Shown piece after piece: positions 42,475 through 51,035 of a stretch of DNA of 64,000 bases. The DNA is from Dehalococcoidia bacterium (GTDB taxonomy: Bacteria; Chloroflexota; Dehalococcoidia; Lucifugimonadales; Lucifugimonadaceae). The stretch is taken from the NCBI GenBank assembly GCA_028285005.1, contig JANQQP010000043.1, forward strand, positions 62,001-126,000, written 5' to 3'. The position numbers and the translations under genes are program-made. Below the pieces are notes generated by a model that ran no database searches, was not told the DNA's origin, and saw only the letters and a program-made list of their open reading frames with translations. Positions within the stretch are counted from its first letter, which is position 1; each line of letters starts with the position of its first letter.

Positions 42475-44016
42475 ATGCCGGAATACACACCGAACTTCGA
42501 AGAGTTCAAGAAGCTAACAACCGAATACAACCTGATCCCCGTCTACAGGCAGATTACCGCCGACCTTGAGACGCCTGTCTCCGCCTTTCTGAAGGTGGCA
42601 CGCGGCCCTTATTCGTTCCTGTTCGAATCTGTGGAGGGCGGCGAGAACCTTGCCCGCTACAGCTTCATTGGAACCGAGCCCGGAGAGATCATCCGCACCG
42701 GCCCTGGTGAGCCCGACGGAGCTGTCGACCCGCTAGACCTGCTGCGAGAACGGATGGCACGCTTCTCGCATGCTGATGTGCCCGGGCTTCCGAAGTTCCA
42801 CGGCGGCGCAGTTGGATACATCTCCTACGATGCCGTGTCCTACTTCGAGCCGCGTGTGCCGGCAATTTCGCCTGAGCAGACCGGTCTAGACGTGCCTGAG
42901 TCGATCTTTCTCATGACCGACTCGCTGCTCATCTTCGATCATGTCGGGCACACGATCACGGCGCTCGCGTACACGTACTCCAGAGACGATGTAGAGCAAC
43001 GTTACGAGCAGGCAACGGCGTTGATCGAGAAGTTGATCCAGCGACTGGACGAGCCGCTGGCCGAGCACCTGCACCGCAAGGCGTCACCTCCAACTGCTGG
43101 ATTCTCGGCCTCTGAGGCGAACCTCGACTACTCGGCGTCGGGCGTGGCAGTTGCCGAGCCGAAGACGGGGCAGCCGTTCATCCCGAATATGACGCGTGAA
43201 TACTACGACAACATGGTCGAGACTTCGCGTCGCTACATCTTCGAGGGCGAGGTGATCCAGGCCGTGGTGTCGCAGCGGCTCGCAAGGCGGACACCGGTGG
43301 AACCGTTCGACCTGTATCGCTCGTTGCGGGCGGTGAATCCGTCGCCGTACATGTTCTTCCTGGACCTGGACGGATTTCAGATCATCGGAGCATCACCGGA
43401 GCTACTTGCTTCCGTGATCGATGGCGAGGTCGCGGTGCATCCCATCGCCGGGACACGACCACGCGGCAAGACTCCGGAGGAAGACGAAAAGCTCGAAGAG
43501 GACCTGTTGTCCGATGAGAAGGAGATCGCCGAGCACGTCATGCTGCTAGATCTGGGACGCAACGATGTGGGGCGCGTCTCGAGGCCGGGAACAGTGAAGG
43601 TTGAGCAGCAACTCGAGGTTGAGCGGTACTCGCACGTGATGCACATCGTGTCGCATGTGACCGGCCAACTGGACGACGACTATGACACATTCGACGCTCT
43701 GAAAGCGGCATTCCCGGCGGGCACGGTTTCCGGGGCTCCCAAGGTACGGGCGATGGAAGTGATAGCGGAGCTGGAGCCACAGAAGCGAGGGCCTTATTCG
43801 GGTGCTGTCGGGTATTTCAGCTACACCGGCAACATGGATACGGCGATCGCGCTGCGCACGATGGTGCTTAAGGATGGTGTCGCCTACCTGCAGGCAGGCG
43901 GCGGGATCGTGGCTGACAGCGTTCCGCAGACCGAGTACGAAGAGACGCTGCACAAGATGGGCGCCTTGATGCGGGCAATCGACCACGCCGAGGAGAGCTA
44001 CGTTGAGCGCGGCTAA
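42475..44016 (+). CDS. trpE: Anthranilate synthase component I
   Basis: Converts chorismate to anthranilate using ammonia supplied by TrpG. 513 residues. The N-terminal domain carries the tryptophan feedback pocket (FLFESVEGGENLARYSFIG, S52), as in the usual L-L-E-S motif. The C-terminal chorismate-binding domain has PIAGTRPRGKTPEEDEKLEE, HVMLLDLGRNDVGRVSRPGTV and GTVSGAPKVRAMEVI. AAGAGG lies 7 nt upstream, within a possible masking helix. It overlaps a second trpE-type gene by 14 nt. Confidence 0.96.
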   Translation: MPEYTPNFEEFKKLTTEYNLIPVYRQITADLETPVSAFLKVARGPYSFLFESVEGGENLARYSFIGTEPGEIIRTGPGEPDGAVDPLDLLRERMARFSHADVPGLPKFHGGAVGYISYDAVSYFEPRVPAISPEQTGLDVPESIFLMTDSLLIFDHVGHTITALAYTYSRDDVEQRYEQATALIEKLIQRLDEPLAEHLHRKASPPTAGFSASEANLDYSASGVAVAEPKTGQPFIPNMTREYYDNMVETSRRYIFEGEVIQAVVSQRLARRTPVEPFDLYRSLRAVNPSPYMFFLDLDGFQIIGASPELLASVIDGEVAVHPIAGTRPRGKTPEEDEKLEEDLLSDEKEIAEHVMLLDLGRNDVGRVSRPGTVKVEQQLEVERYSHVMHIVSHVTGQLDDDYDTFDALKAAFPAGTVSGAPKVRAMEVIAELEPQKRGPYSGAVGYFSYTGNMDTAIALRTMVLKDGVAYLQAGGGIVADSVPQTEYEETLHKMGALMRAIDHAEESYVERG

Positions 44017-45550
44017 CCCGGCGGTTGTTGTTGGGTCGGCGCCGCCGAAGGCGAACGCGCCTGGTCTGTTGCAGGTCACGGCGAGCCGGCACCTGGAGAC
44101 GTTCGACCCGGTCGCGGCCTTTCGACGGATCTCGGCGAATGGCCGAGGATTCATCCTGGATGGCGCGTCGCCAGAGCCGGGCGCTGGAAGGTTTGTGTAC
44201 GTGGGCGTTGGCGACTGTGAGCAACTCAAGACCGGTCCGGGCACGGAGTTGGGCGACGTGAACCCTGAGCTGGCTTTGCGGGATGTGCTGAGTCGGAGAG
44301 CGGTGGTTGAGACCGGCGGCGAGGACGGAGAGGATGCGCGGTTCGTCTCCGGCGCCGTTGGCTACTTCGGCTATGAAGCTGTCCGGCACTTTGAGCCGTC
44401 TGTTGGCGACATACCGGGTGATCCACTGGGGTTGCCAGAATCGGCATTCTTCCTTCCGGACCGCTTTGTTGTGTACGACCGGCAAGAGCAAGTACTGACC
44501 GCTGTGAAGTTGGTCGCGGCGGATGCTGACAGCACGGCCAGGGGACGCGCATCAGTCGAGGCGGAGCGTTTGCTGGATGCTGCAGCCGTGCCGATTGGCG
44601 GAAGTTCTGATGATCGTGCGGTTCGACTCTGGGCGGCAGTAGACGCAGGAGCCGGTTCGGATTCGGAGGCTCAGGCAGGTTATGAGGCGATGGTCAGGCG
44701 GGCGCGGAAGGAGATCATCGAGGGGGAGCTCATTCAAGTCGTCCTTTCGCAGCGCGTTGTACGACGTACAGATGCTTCGCCAGTAGACGTTTACGCAGCT
44801 CTCGCTGAACTGAACCCATCGCCATACATGTTCATGTTGAACTTCGGCGACTTTTCGGTAGTCGGAGCTTCGCCCGAGTTGATGGTCAGGTCTCGCGGCG
44901 ACGAGGTTTCGATGCACCCGATCGCTGGAACACGCAGTCGCGGCAAAACCCCGGAGGAAGACGTTGCTCTTGAGGCAGAACTGCTCGCCAGCGGCAAGGA
45001 ACAGGCCGAGCACGTGATGCTGGTCGATCTTGCTCGTAACGACATCGGGCGAGTTTCGGTGCCTGGTTCGGTCGGGGTCAGTTCCTTCATGGCCACAGAG
45101 CGTTACTCGCACGTCATGCACCTGGTTTCAAGAGTGCGCGGAACACTGAAGAGTGATGCCGATGGCTTGAGCGCATTTGTGGCCGGATTTCCGCTCGGGA
45201 CGCTGACAGGTGCGCCGAGGCTGAGAGCAGTTGAGCTTATTGCTGAGCTAGAGGGCGCGGGGCGTGGCCCGTACTGCGGTGGAGTTGGCTGGTTCGATGC
45301 ATCGGGAGACGTCGACACGGGGACCGCGATCCGCTGCGTTGTGATGAAGGACGGCGAGGCCCACATCCAGGGCGGTGGTGGCGTCGTGTTCGATAGCGAC
45401 CCCGAGCGGGAGTATCTTGAATCTTTACAGAAGATGGCCGCACAGATAGAAGCGGTCGAGATCGCTGAAGAGCAACACGAGATTCCGATCGTCTTCCAAA
45501 CCGCCCGGCGCCACTTTGCCAAACTCCTCACTCAGGATGAGGTAGTTTAG
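44003..45550 (+). CDS. Second anthranilate synthase component I-like chorismate-utilizing enzyme
   Basis: 515 residues, arranged in tandem with trpE. The catalytic half is complete: PIAGTRSRGKTPEEDVALEA, EQAEHVMLVDLARNDIGRVS, GTLTGAPRLRAVELI and GAGRGPYCGGVGWF. The N-terminal half is degenerate at the regulatory site: where trpE has F-L-F-E-S it reads FILDGASPEPG (50-60). This could be a feedback-resistant isozyme, an aminodeoxychorismate synthase component (pabB-like), or a regulatory partner of TrpE. trpE2 and trpG are separated by the restriction-modification insert. Overlap with trpE is 14 nt. Confidence 0.87.
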   Translation: MSAANPAVVVGSAPPKANAPGLLQVTASRHLETFDPVAAFRRISANGRGFILDGASPEPGAGRFVYVGVGDCEQLKTGPGTELGDVNPELALRDVLSRRAVVETGGEDGEDARFVSGAVGYFGYEAVRHFEPSVGDIPGDPLGLPESAFFLPDRFVVYDRQEQVLTAVKLVAADADSTARGRASVEAERLLDAAAVPIGGSSDDRAVRLWAAVDAGAGSDSEAQAGYEAMVRRARKEIIEGELIQVVLSQRVVRRTDASPVDVYAALAELNPSPYMFMLNFGDFSVVGASPELMVRSRGDEVSMHPIAGTRSRGKTPEEDVALEAELLASGKEQAEHVMLVDLARNDIGRVSVPGSVGVSSFMATERYSHVMHLVSRVRGTLKSDADGLSAFVAGFPLGTLTGAPRLRAVELIAELEGAGRGPYCGGVGWFDASGDVDTGTAIRCVVMKDGEAHIQGGGGVVFDSDPEREYLESLQKMAAQIEAVEIAEEQHEIPIVFQTARRHFAKLLTQDEVV

Positions 45551-45554
45551 TGCC

Positions 45555-46553
45555 ATGATTTCATCTGTGCAGAACATCGTTAGTGTTAACCCTGGTCGCC
45601 CAAATTTCGTTCAGGTGCCTCATGAAGCAGCCGCGCTCATGGACGAACTTCAACAGAAAGCCATCCCTAGAATTGCCGGAGATCCGGAACTCTGTTCCCG
45701 TTTGATGTTGGCGGCCAAGGATGTGCGAACTGAGCACAGATTCGTTCGCACTGACAGTCGCTCTCTCGAAGAGATCGAAGACGAATCAGTCCATCTAGTA
45801 GTCACGTCGCCGCCCTACTGGAACCTCAAAGCCTACGAAGCAGGTGTTGGGCAACTAGGGTTAATTGAAGACTACGATCGATTCGTCGAAGAGTTAACGA
45901 GCGTGTTTTCGGAGTGTTTTCGAGTCCTAGTTCCCGGCGGAAGAATCGTGATCGTTGTTGGTGATGTTCTGGTTCCACGGAGAACTTTCGGAAAGCACCT
46001 AGTCTTCCCTCTTCACGGCAGTATCCAAGAGAGTTGCAGGAGACTGGGGTTTGACAATCTCGCCCCGATCATTTGGAACAAGATCGGCAATGTAAACCGC
46101 GAAGCTGGTGGGAACTCGAGCTTTCTCGGCAAACCGTATGAACCTAATGCTGTGATAAAGAACGACATCGAATACATACTTTTCCAACGGAAGCCTGGCG
46201 GCTATCGAAAAGTTAGGTCTGATCAACGACTCGGCTCGGTGATTCCAAAGAGAGAGTTCAGCGCTTGGTTTCACCAGATCTGGAATGTCGGCGGAGCCTC
46301 GACTAGAACCCACCCAGCACCATATCCACTTGAGATAGCTGAACGATTTGTTCGGATGTTTTCGTTCGTTGAGGACACAGTACTCGATCCATTTTGCGGC
46401 TCAGGGACAACTAACTTAGCTGCCGCCCGTTGGGGTAGAAACAGCATCGGAGTCGACGTTGAGCCGAAATATATCGACCTTGCGATTGAGAGAGTCCACG
46501 AGCTAGTTAGGAACCCTCGATTGTTTGAGGAGTCCGTTAGCTATGAAAGTTGA
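45555..46553 (+). CDS. Type II DNA methyltransferase, beta class, probably N4-cytosine
   Basis: 332 residues. Motif order is catalytic IV first (VVTSPPYWNLK, S85-P-P-Y88-W) and SAM-binding I last (DPFCGSGTTNLAAARWGRNSIG, F280-x-G-x-G), i.e. beta class. TSPPYW is more frequent in N4-cytosine methylases, but N6-adenine is possible. It should protect the site cut by the adjoining nuclease. It starts 4 nt after trpE2. Base composition drops sharply: 27 G+C in the 60 bases 45841-45900 against 41 of 60 at 44281-44340 in trpE2, a sign of transfer. Confidence 0.9.
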   Translation: MISSVQNIVSVNPGRPNFVQVPHEAAALMDELQQKAIPRIAGDPELCSRLMLAAKDVRTEHRFVRTDSRSLEEIEDESVHLVVTSPPYWNLKAYEAGVGQLGLIEDYDRFVEELTSVFSECFRVLVPGGRIVIVVGDVLVPRRTFGKHLVFPLHGSIQESCRRLGFDNLAPIIWNKIGNVNREAGGNSSFLGKPYEPNAVIKNDIEYILFQRKPGGYRKVRSDQRLGSVIPKREFSAWFHQIWNVGGASTRTHPAPYPLEIAERFVRMFSFVEDTVLDPFCGSGTTNLAAARWGRNSIGVDVEPKYIDLAIERVHELVRNPRLFEESVSYES

Positions 46554-47256
46554 GCAATACCCGTTCGTTGAGGCTGTCCGTTTTTTCTGGCGTCGTCGTC
46601 AAGGTCAAGCTGCTGAACAGGCAGCGCGCGGCACCTTCGATCAGGGGACGCGTTCTGCTGTCACAGGCGGGGGCCACATGAACGGGTTCCTGATGACGCT
46701 TGTGGAGCACCTCAATGCTGCCGGAGTCTCTCCGGAGCACATCTTTACCAAACGGACGAAAACATATTTGCCCGGTTTCTTCAGGTCGAGCAAGCAATGG
46801 GACTTGGTTGTCTATAGGGCCAAGCAAGTAATCGCGGTCGTGGAACTGAAATCCCAGGTTGGATCATTTGGTAACAACCTGAACAACCGGACCGAGGAGG
46901 CACTGGGCAATGCTGAAGATTTCTGGACCGCGTACAGAGACGGACTGTTGGGTGATTCCGATCCGTTTCTCGGATTTCTCTACCTGATAGAAAGCCATCC
47001 AAAGTCTCTATCACCGGTCAGACTTCACCAACCACATTTACCGGTTCTTGAAGAATTTCGCGACACGTCGTATCGGGACCGCCTCGGGATCCTGTGTAGG
47101 AAATTGGTGCTTGAGCGGAAGTACTCAAGTGCGAGCGGAATCGAAGCTAGTCGGTCCCGAATCGACGACGATCCGAACTATGAGGACATCGACCTATCGC
47201 ATTCATCTAGGTCATTCATTGAGCGTCTCGTCAAACGAGTCTCGGAGACCTACTAA
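46543..47256 (+). CDS. XhoI/PaeR7I-family type II restriction endonuclease
   Basis: 237 residues. Family features in order: GTRSAVTGGGHMNGFLMTLV, FTKRTKTYLPGFFRSSKQWDL, VVELKSQVGSFGNNLNNRTEE, DFWTAYRDG, and FRDTSYRDRLGILCRKLVLERKY. The PD-(D/E)xK site is D87...E101-L-K103. By family it should recognise CTCGAG-like sites, although the beta-class methylase partner is unlike that of classical XhoI systems, so specificity is inference. It overlaps the methylase by 11 nt (ATG 46543, GAGGAG upstream). trpG follows after 9 nt with a weak Shine-Dalgarno sequence, suggesting the pair was inserted into the operon. Confidence 0.88.
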   Translation: MKVEQYPFVEAVRFFWRRRQGQAAEQAARGTFDQGTRSAVTGGGHMNGFLMTLVEHLNAAGVSPEHIFTKRTKTYLPGFFRSSKQWDLVVYRAKQVIAVVELKSQVGSFGNNLNNRTEEALGNAEDFWTAYRDGLLGDSDPFLGFLYLIESHPKSLSPVRLHQPHLPVLEEFRDTSYRDRLGILCRKLVLERKYSSASGIEASRSRIDDDPNYEDIDLSHSSRSFIERLVKRVSETY

Positions 47257-47265
47257 ACGAACGAA

Positions 47266-47841
47266 ATGCTGTTACTGATAGACAACTACGATAGCTTCAC
47301 CTACAACCTGTACCAGTACCTATCTGAGCTGGGTGCGGAGATCGAGGTGGTGCGGAACGACAAGGCTACTGTCGAAGAGCTCGACATGATGCGGCCTGAG
47401 TTGGTCGTCGTGTCGCCCGGACCTTCGACGCCTGCCAACGCCGGTGTTTCGGTCGATGCGGTCCGCCACTTCTCGGACAAGGTGCCGGTGCTGGGCGTTT
47501 GTCTGGGGCACCAGTGCATTGGCGCTGCCTTTGGCGGAATCGTCAGTGGAGCCGGTGAGATCAGGCACGGCAAGACATCGTTGATCCACCATGACGGCAA
47601 GGGCGTCTTCGAGGGCGTTCCGGATCCGTTCGAGGCGGTCCGATATCACTCACTCGCTATCGAGAAGGACACGGTTCCAGAAGACTTCTACGTAACGGCC
47701 AGGACTGAGAACGACATCATCATGGGCATCAGGCACAAGAGCCTGCCGATCGAAGGCGTGCAGTTCCACCCGGAGTCGATCATGACGAAGCCGGGTAAGC
47801 AGATACTGCAGAATTTTCTCGATATGGCGAAGTCAGATTGA
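47266..47841 (+). CDS. trpG: Anthranilate synthase component II, glutamine amidotransferase
   Basis: 191 residues. Class I glutamine amidotransferase: LLLIDNYDSFTYNLYQYL at the start, nucleophile in LGVCLGHQCIG, and VQFHPESI with the catalytic His and Glu. It supplies ammonia to TrpE (and perhaps to the second TrpE-like protein, or serves as PabA). Upstream of its ATG only TAAACGAACGAA is present, a poor ribosome-binding site, possibly because the restriction-modification insertion replaced the original upstream sequence. It overlaps the next start by TTGA. Confidence 0.96.
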   Translation: MLLLIDNYDSFTYNLYQYLSELGAEIEVVRNDKATVEELDMMRPELVVVSPGPSTPANAGVSVDAVRHFSDKVPVLGVCLGHQCIGAAFGGIVSGAGEIRHGKTSLIHHDGKGVFEGVPDPFEAVRYHSLAIEKDTVPEDFYVTARTENDIIMGIRHKSLPIEGVQFHPESIMTKPGKQILQNFLDMAKSD

Positions 47842-48179
47842 GCACGGGCGATCAAAACACAGAGAACAGACGCTTCGGTCGAATTCGCGACTTTGGCGAG
47901 GATGTGGTTGACGCTGCTCGGGCTGTAACTGGTCAGTCCGCCAGAGACGAGTTGGAGGATTTCACCGAAGCCTATACAGACGCCATTACCGGCATCGATG
48001 GTGATGTGAAAGAGCTGCAGCGACGGATTCGGCGACTGGAGATTGCGTTAGATTCCGAAGTCAGCAGCTCCAAGCGGGACATCGCGGAGCTTAGAGCGTC
48101 ACTTAGGCGGATGCGGTTCACGATCATTGGGGCGACTATTGTTGCGATAACGGCACTAATCCTTGGAATCGTGATTTGA
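47838..48179 (+). CDS. Small coiled-coil protein with C-terminal membrane anchor (unknown)
   Basis: 113 residues. A long charged helix (about 35-90: DVKELQRRIRRLEIALDSEV, then SSSKRDIAELRASLRRMR) with heptad-like leucines and isoleucines predicts a coiled coil. It is followed by a C-terminal hydrophobic helix (FTIIGATIVAITALILGIVI). No homolog is recognised. TTG start inside the trpG stop (TTGA), and its own stop overlaps the next start in the same way, so it is coupled to both trpG and the next gene. Possible roles are a membrane tether for the next protein or an antitoxin/immunity-like partner; neither is shown. Confidence 0.65.
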   Translation: MSTGDQNTENRRFGRIRDFGEDVVDAARAVTGQSARDELEDFTEAYTDAITGIDGDVKELQRRIRRLEIALDSEVSSSKRDIAELRASLRRMRFTIIGATIVAITALILGIVI

Positions 48180-49129
48180 CGCCTGACAACGAACAAAATG
48201 GTGCAGATCTGGTGCCCCAGGCGATCCGAGAATTGCAGACGAGGTATAGGACGCGGCAGGAGACCACGCTGCTCGATGCAGTTGCTGCTGCTACTTCTTT
48301 GAGCGCAATCCAAACTGTTGATGCTGTCGATCCGCAAATGATGGAGGCGTTCGAGCTTGCGGTTCCCGGTCGTGAAATCGTTGACTACTTGGACGGGATA
48401 GATTTTGACAATGCGAGAAGTGTTTCCGGGGCAATGAGCAACTGGCGTGGAAAGTACTTCGAAGTGATTGTCCGAGATGAACTGAACTCCGGCGGCCAGA
48501 TTGGAGATATTGTGCTCGGCGAGGGCCAGAAGGCAGTGCTGGCCGAGAGTTTGAGCCAGCCCGGATGGGATCTTGCAATCATTGATGATGCTGGCGCGAC
48601 GATTACCGAGTTCCAATTGAAGGCTGTTCAGGGCGTTTCGGAGATCACCAGGGCGCTTGAGCGATATCCGGAACTCGAGATCGTCTCTACCGCTGAGGCG
48701 GCTCAGCAAATCACTGATTCGATGGTCATTTCGTCGGATGTTTCCAATGATGAGATGAAGTCAGAGTTGGCCGATGCGGTTGATGCAGTTGTTGATTCGC
48801 CACTAGTCGACGCACTTGAACTTTTCACACAAGGCATGCCGGCGATATTGATCGCCGGATCTGAAGGAACGATGTGGATCATGGGCAGGAAGACCTTCGC
48901 TGCCGCATGTTCAAGCACCTTGAGCAGGGCGACGGGCACTGGAGTTGCGATGGCGGCGGGCTTTGCAGTCGCCGCAGCGGGCGCAGGGGTGCTGTCGATT
49001 CCTGCCGTGTTTGGTACGAGACTGGCGTTCGCCCGTCACGCGAATTTCAGTCAGCTTAGCGATCACATTGAGGCAGATACTGAGAGAGTTCGAACGTTGA
49101 GGACCATGGCCGCATCGACTGCAGAGTAG
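48176..49129 (+). CDS. Putative PD-(D/E)xK-fold membrane-associated protein (unknown)
   Basis: 317 residues. The middle part NWRGKYFEVIVRDELN...QPGWDLAIID...ITEFQLKAV looks like a restriction-type nuclease core: D132 on one strand and Q147-x-K149 on the next, with a Glu in the preceding helix. Two Gly/Ala-rich hydrophobic segments follow (MPAILIAGSEGTMWIM, GVAMAAGFAVAAAGAGVLSI), then a basic tail. I do not recognise a family. Composition is lower in GC than flanking trpD (29 of 60 at 48721-48780 against 40 of 60 at 49501-49560). TTG start overlaps the coiled-coil gene; trpD follows after 5 nt. Possibly a mobile defence or conflict module. Confidence 0.6.
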   Translation: MTPDNEQNGADLVPQAIRELQTRYRTRQETTLLDAVAAATSLSAIQTVDAVDPQMMEAFELAVPGREIVDYLDGIDFDNARSVSGAMSNWRGKYFEVIVRDELNSGGQIGDIVLGEGQKAVLAESLSQPGWDLAIIDDAGATITEFQLKAVQGVSEITRALERYPELEIVSTAEAAQQITDSMVISSDVSNDEMKSELADAVDAVVDSPLVDALELFTQGMPAILIAGSEGTMWIMGRKTFAAACSSTLSRATGTGVAMAAGFAVAAAGAGVLSIPAVFGTRLAFARHANFSQLSDHIEADTERVRTLRTMAASTAE

Positions 49130-49134
49130 GAACT

Positions 49135-50184
49135 ATGGACATCAAACAGGGCATACAGGCGGTTGTCGACGAAGGCCGGGACCTGTCGCAGATCGAGGCT
49201 GCCGATGTGATGCGGGAGATTATGTCCGGTGAGGCGACTCCTGCACAGTTCGGGTCGTTCGTGACGGCGCTGCGGATGAAGGGTGAGACTCCTGAAGAGA
49301 TCGCCGGTATGGCGGAGGTGATGCGAGAGGTCTCGCTGCACGTTGATACCGATCTGCCGGTGATAGACACCTGTGGAACAGGCGGCGATGGCAAGGGTTG
49401 GTTCAATATCTCGACCGCGGCCGCTTTCGTGGTTGCCGGAGCCGGAGTTCCGGTCGCGAAACATGGCAACAGGGCGATGTCCGGTTCGAGCGGCAGCGCA
49501 GACGCGCTCGAATCCCTGGGAGTGAACATCGGTCTCGGCCCGGAAGGCGTGAAGCGCTGCATCGACGAGGTCGGAATCGGCTTCATGTTCGCGCAGGCAT
49601 TTCATCCTGCGATGAAGTTCGCGGGACCGCTGCGGCCGCAGATCGGTATTCGCACCGTTTTCAATCTGCTGGGCCCAATGACAAACCCGGCCGGAGTTTC
49701 GAAGCAGGTGATTGGTGTTTCCGACCCGAAGGTAGCAGAGAAGATAGCGAAGGCGCTGGCACTCTTGGGTACTGAGTCATCCTTGGTAGTACACGCCGAG
49801 TCTGGCGCTGATGAAGTGGATGTTGAAGGTCACACGCTCATCTACCAGGTCACACCGGACGCATTGAAGCGCAGGCGAACGCGGGTCGCCGACTTCGGAC
49901 TGCCCGAGTGCACGCGTGATCACCTTGAAGTGAGCAGCACGGATGAGAGCGTACGGCGTATACGGGATGTTTTTGAGGGCAAAGGTGGCGGACATAACGC
50001 ACCACCATCGGTTGAGCGGTCTGCTTACACGGCCGTAGTAATCAATGCCGCCGCTGCCCTGCACGCTGCCGGCAAAGCGGTGAGCTTCCAGGATGCGTGC
50101 CAGATGGCGCAGGACTCGATCAAGTCGGGCGCGGCGCAGAGGAAGCTGGAACAACTCGCGGAACTGTCGCAGAGGTTGGAGTAG
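49135..50184 (+). CDS. trpD: Anthranilate phosphoribosyltransferase
   Basis: Transfers phosphoribose from PRPP to anthranilate. 349 residues. PRPP-binding DTCGTGGDGKGWFNISTAAA, then PVAKHGNRAMSGSSGSADALE, and the anthranilate-side segment PAMKFAGPLRPQIGIRTVFN. Residues DEVDVEGHTLIYQV are also conserved. Normal length, so the enzyme is intact despite the inserted genes before it. It is followed by trpC after 2 nt. Confidence 0.96.
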   Translation: MDIKQGIQAVVDEGRDLSQIEAADVMREIMSGEATPAQFGSFVTALRMKGETPEEIAGMAEVMREVSLHVDTDLPVIDTCGTGGDGKGWFNISTAAAFVVAGAGVPVAKHGNRAMSGSSGSADALESLGVNIGLGPEGVKRCIDEVGIGFMFAQAFHPAMKFAGPLRPQIGIRTVFNLLGPMTNPAGVSKQVIGVSDPKVAEKIAKALALLGTESSLVVHAESGADEVDVEGHTLIYQVTPDALKRRRTRVADFGLPECTRDHLEVSSTDESVRRIRDVFEGKGGGHNAPPSVERSAYTAVVINAAAALHAAGKAVSFQDACQMAQDSIKSGAAQRKLEQLAELSQRLE

Positions 50185-50186
50185 CC

Positions 50187-51035
50187 ATGGTTGGCAGCAC
50201 CTCGAATAGCTCAAGCGGTGAGTCCGGGATTCTCGACCGGATCGTCGCCGAACGGCGCGAGCGGATCAAGCAAGCGAAACTGGACCGTCCGCTGGCAGAG
50301 GTGAAGGCGGCTCTGAATGACGCCGCGCCTGTGGCACCGTTCAAGGAAGCGCTTGCATCGAGGCCTGGAATATCGGTCATCGCCGAGATGAAGAGATCAT
50401 CACCGTCGGCCGGTTCGCTGGATCCTGACCTCGACCCGGTGCTGCGGGCCGGGATGTACTGCCAGGCGGGTGCGGCAGCGATATCTGTACTCACCGAGCC
50501 CGACTTCTTCGGTGGCTCGCTCGACGATATGCGCAAGGTCAAAGCCGTGGCTTCCCAACAGGGAGTCGCAGTACTTGAGAAAGACTTCGTAGTCGACGAA
50601 TACCAGGTGTACGAGGCACGGGCCTCAGGCGCAGATGCGATCCTGCTGATCATCGCAATACTGGATACAAGCACATACTCGAGTTTACTGGAGCTGACTA
50701 ACGAACTTGGCATGTCGGCGCTTGTTGAAGTGTTCGACGAGCCGGAGCTTGAGATCGCGCTGTCGGCGAATCCGGGCATCGTCGGAGTCAACAACCGCAA
50801 CTTGAAGACTCTGGAGACCTCGCTCGGAGTCTTCGAACAGCTCGCCACGCAGATCCCAGACGATGCGCTCAAGGTGGCCGAAAGTGGCATGAAGAACGCC
50901 GAGGATGTTGCCCGAATGGGCCGAGCCGGTGCAAAGGCTGTGCTGGTGGGCGAGTCGCTAATGCGGGCTGGCGATGATGCAGCCGGGCTGGTGAAAGCGA
51001 TGTCGAAGGTTCCGGTCTCGGGAGCAGCGACATGA
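50187..51035 (+). CDS. trpC: Indole-3-glycerol phosphate synthase
   Basis: 282 residues. It closes the indole ring of CdRP. Key segments are ILDRIVAERRERI, SVIAEMKRSSPSAG with the catalytic lysine, ISVLTEPDFFGGSLDDMR, VLEKDFVVDEYQVYEARASGAD, VGVNNRNLKTLE and VAESGMKNAEDV. ATG 50187 is 2 nt after trpD. The stop overlaps trpF by ATGA. Upstream frame extension into trpD is artefactual. Confidence 0.96.
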   Translation: MVGSTSNSSSGESGILDRIVAERRERIKQAKLDRPLAEVKAALNDAAPVAPFKEALASRPGISVIAEMKRSSPSAGSLDPDLDPVLRAGMYCQAGAAAISVLTEPDFFGGSLDDMRKVKAVASQQGVAVLEKDFVVDEYQVYEARASGADAILLIIAILDTSTYSSLLELTNELGMSALVEVFDEPELEIALSANPGIVGVNNRNLKTLETSLGVFEQLATQIPDDALKVAESGMKNAEDVARMGRAGAKAVLVGESLMRAGDDAAGLVKAMSKVPVSGAAT

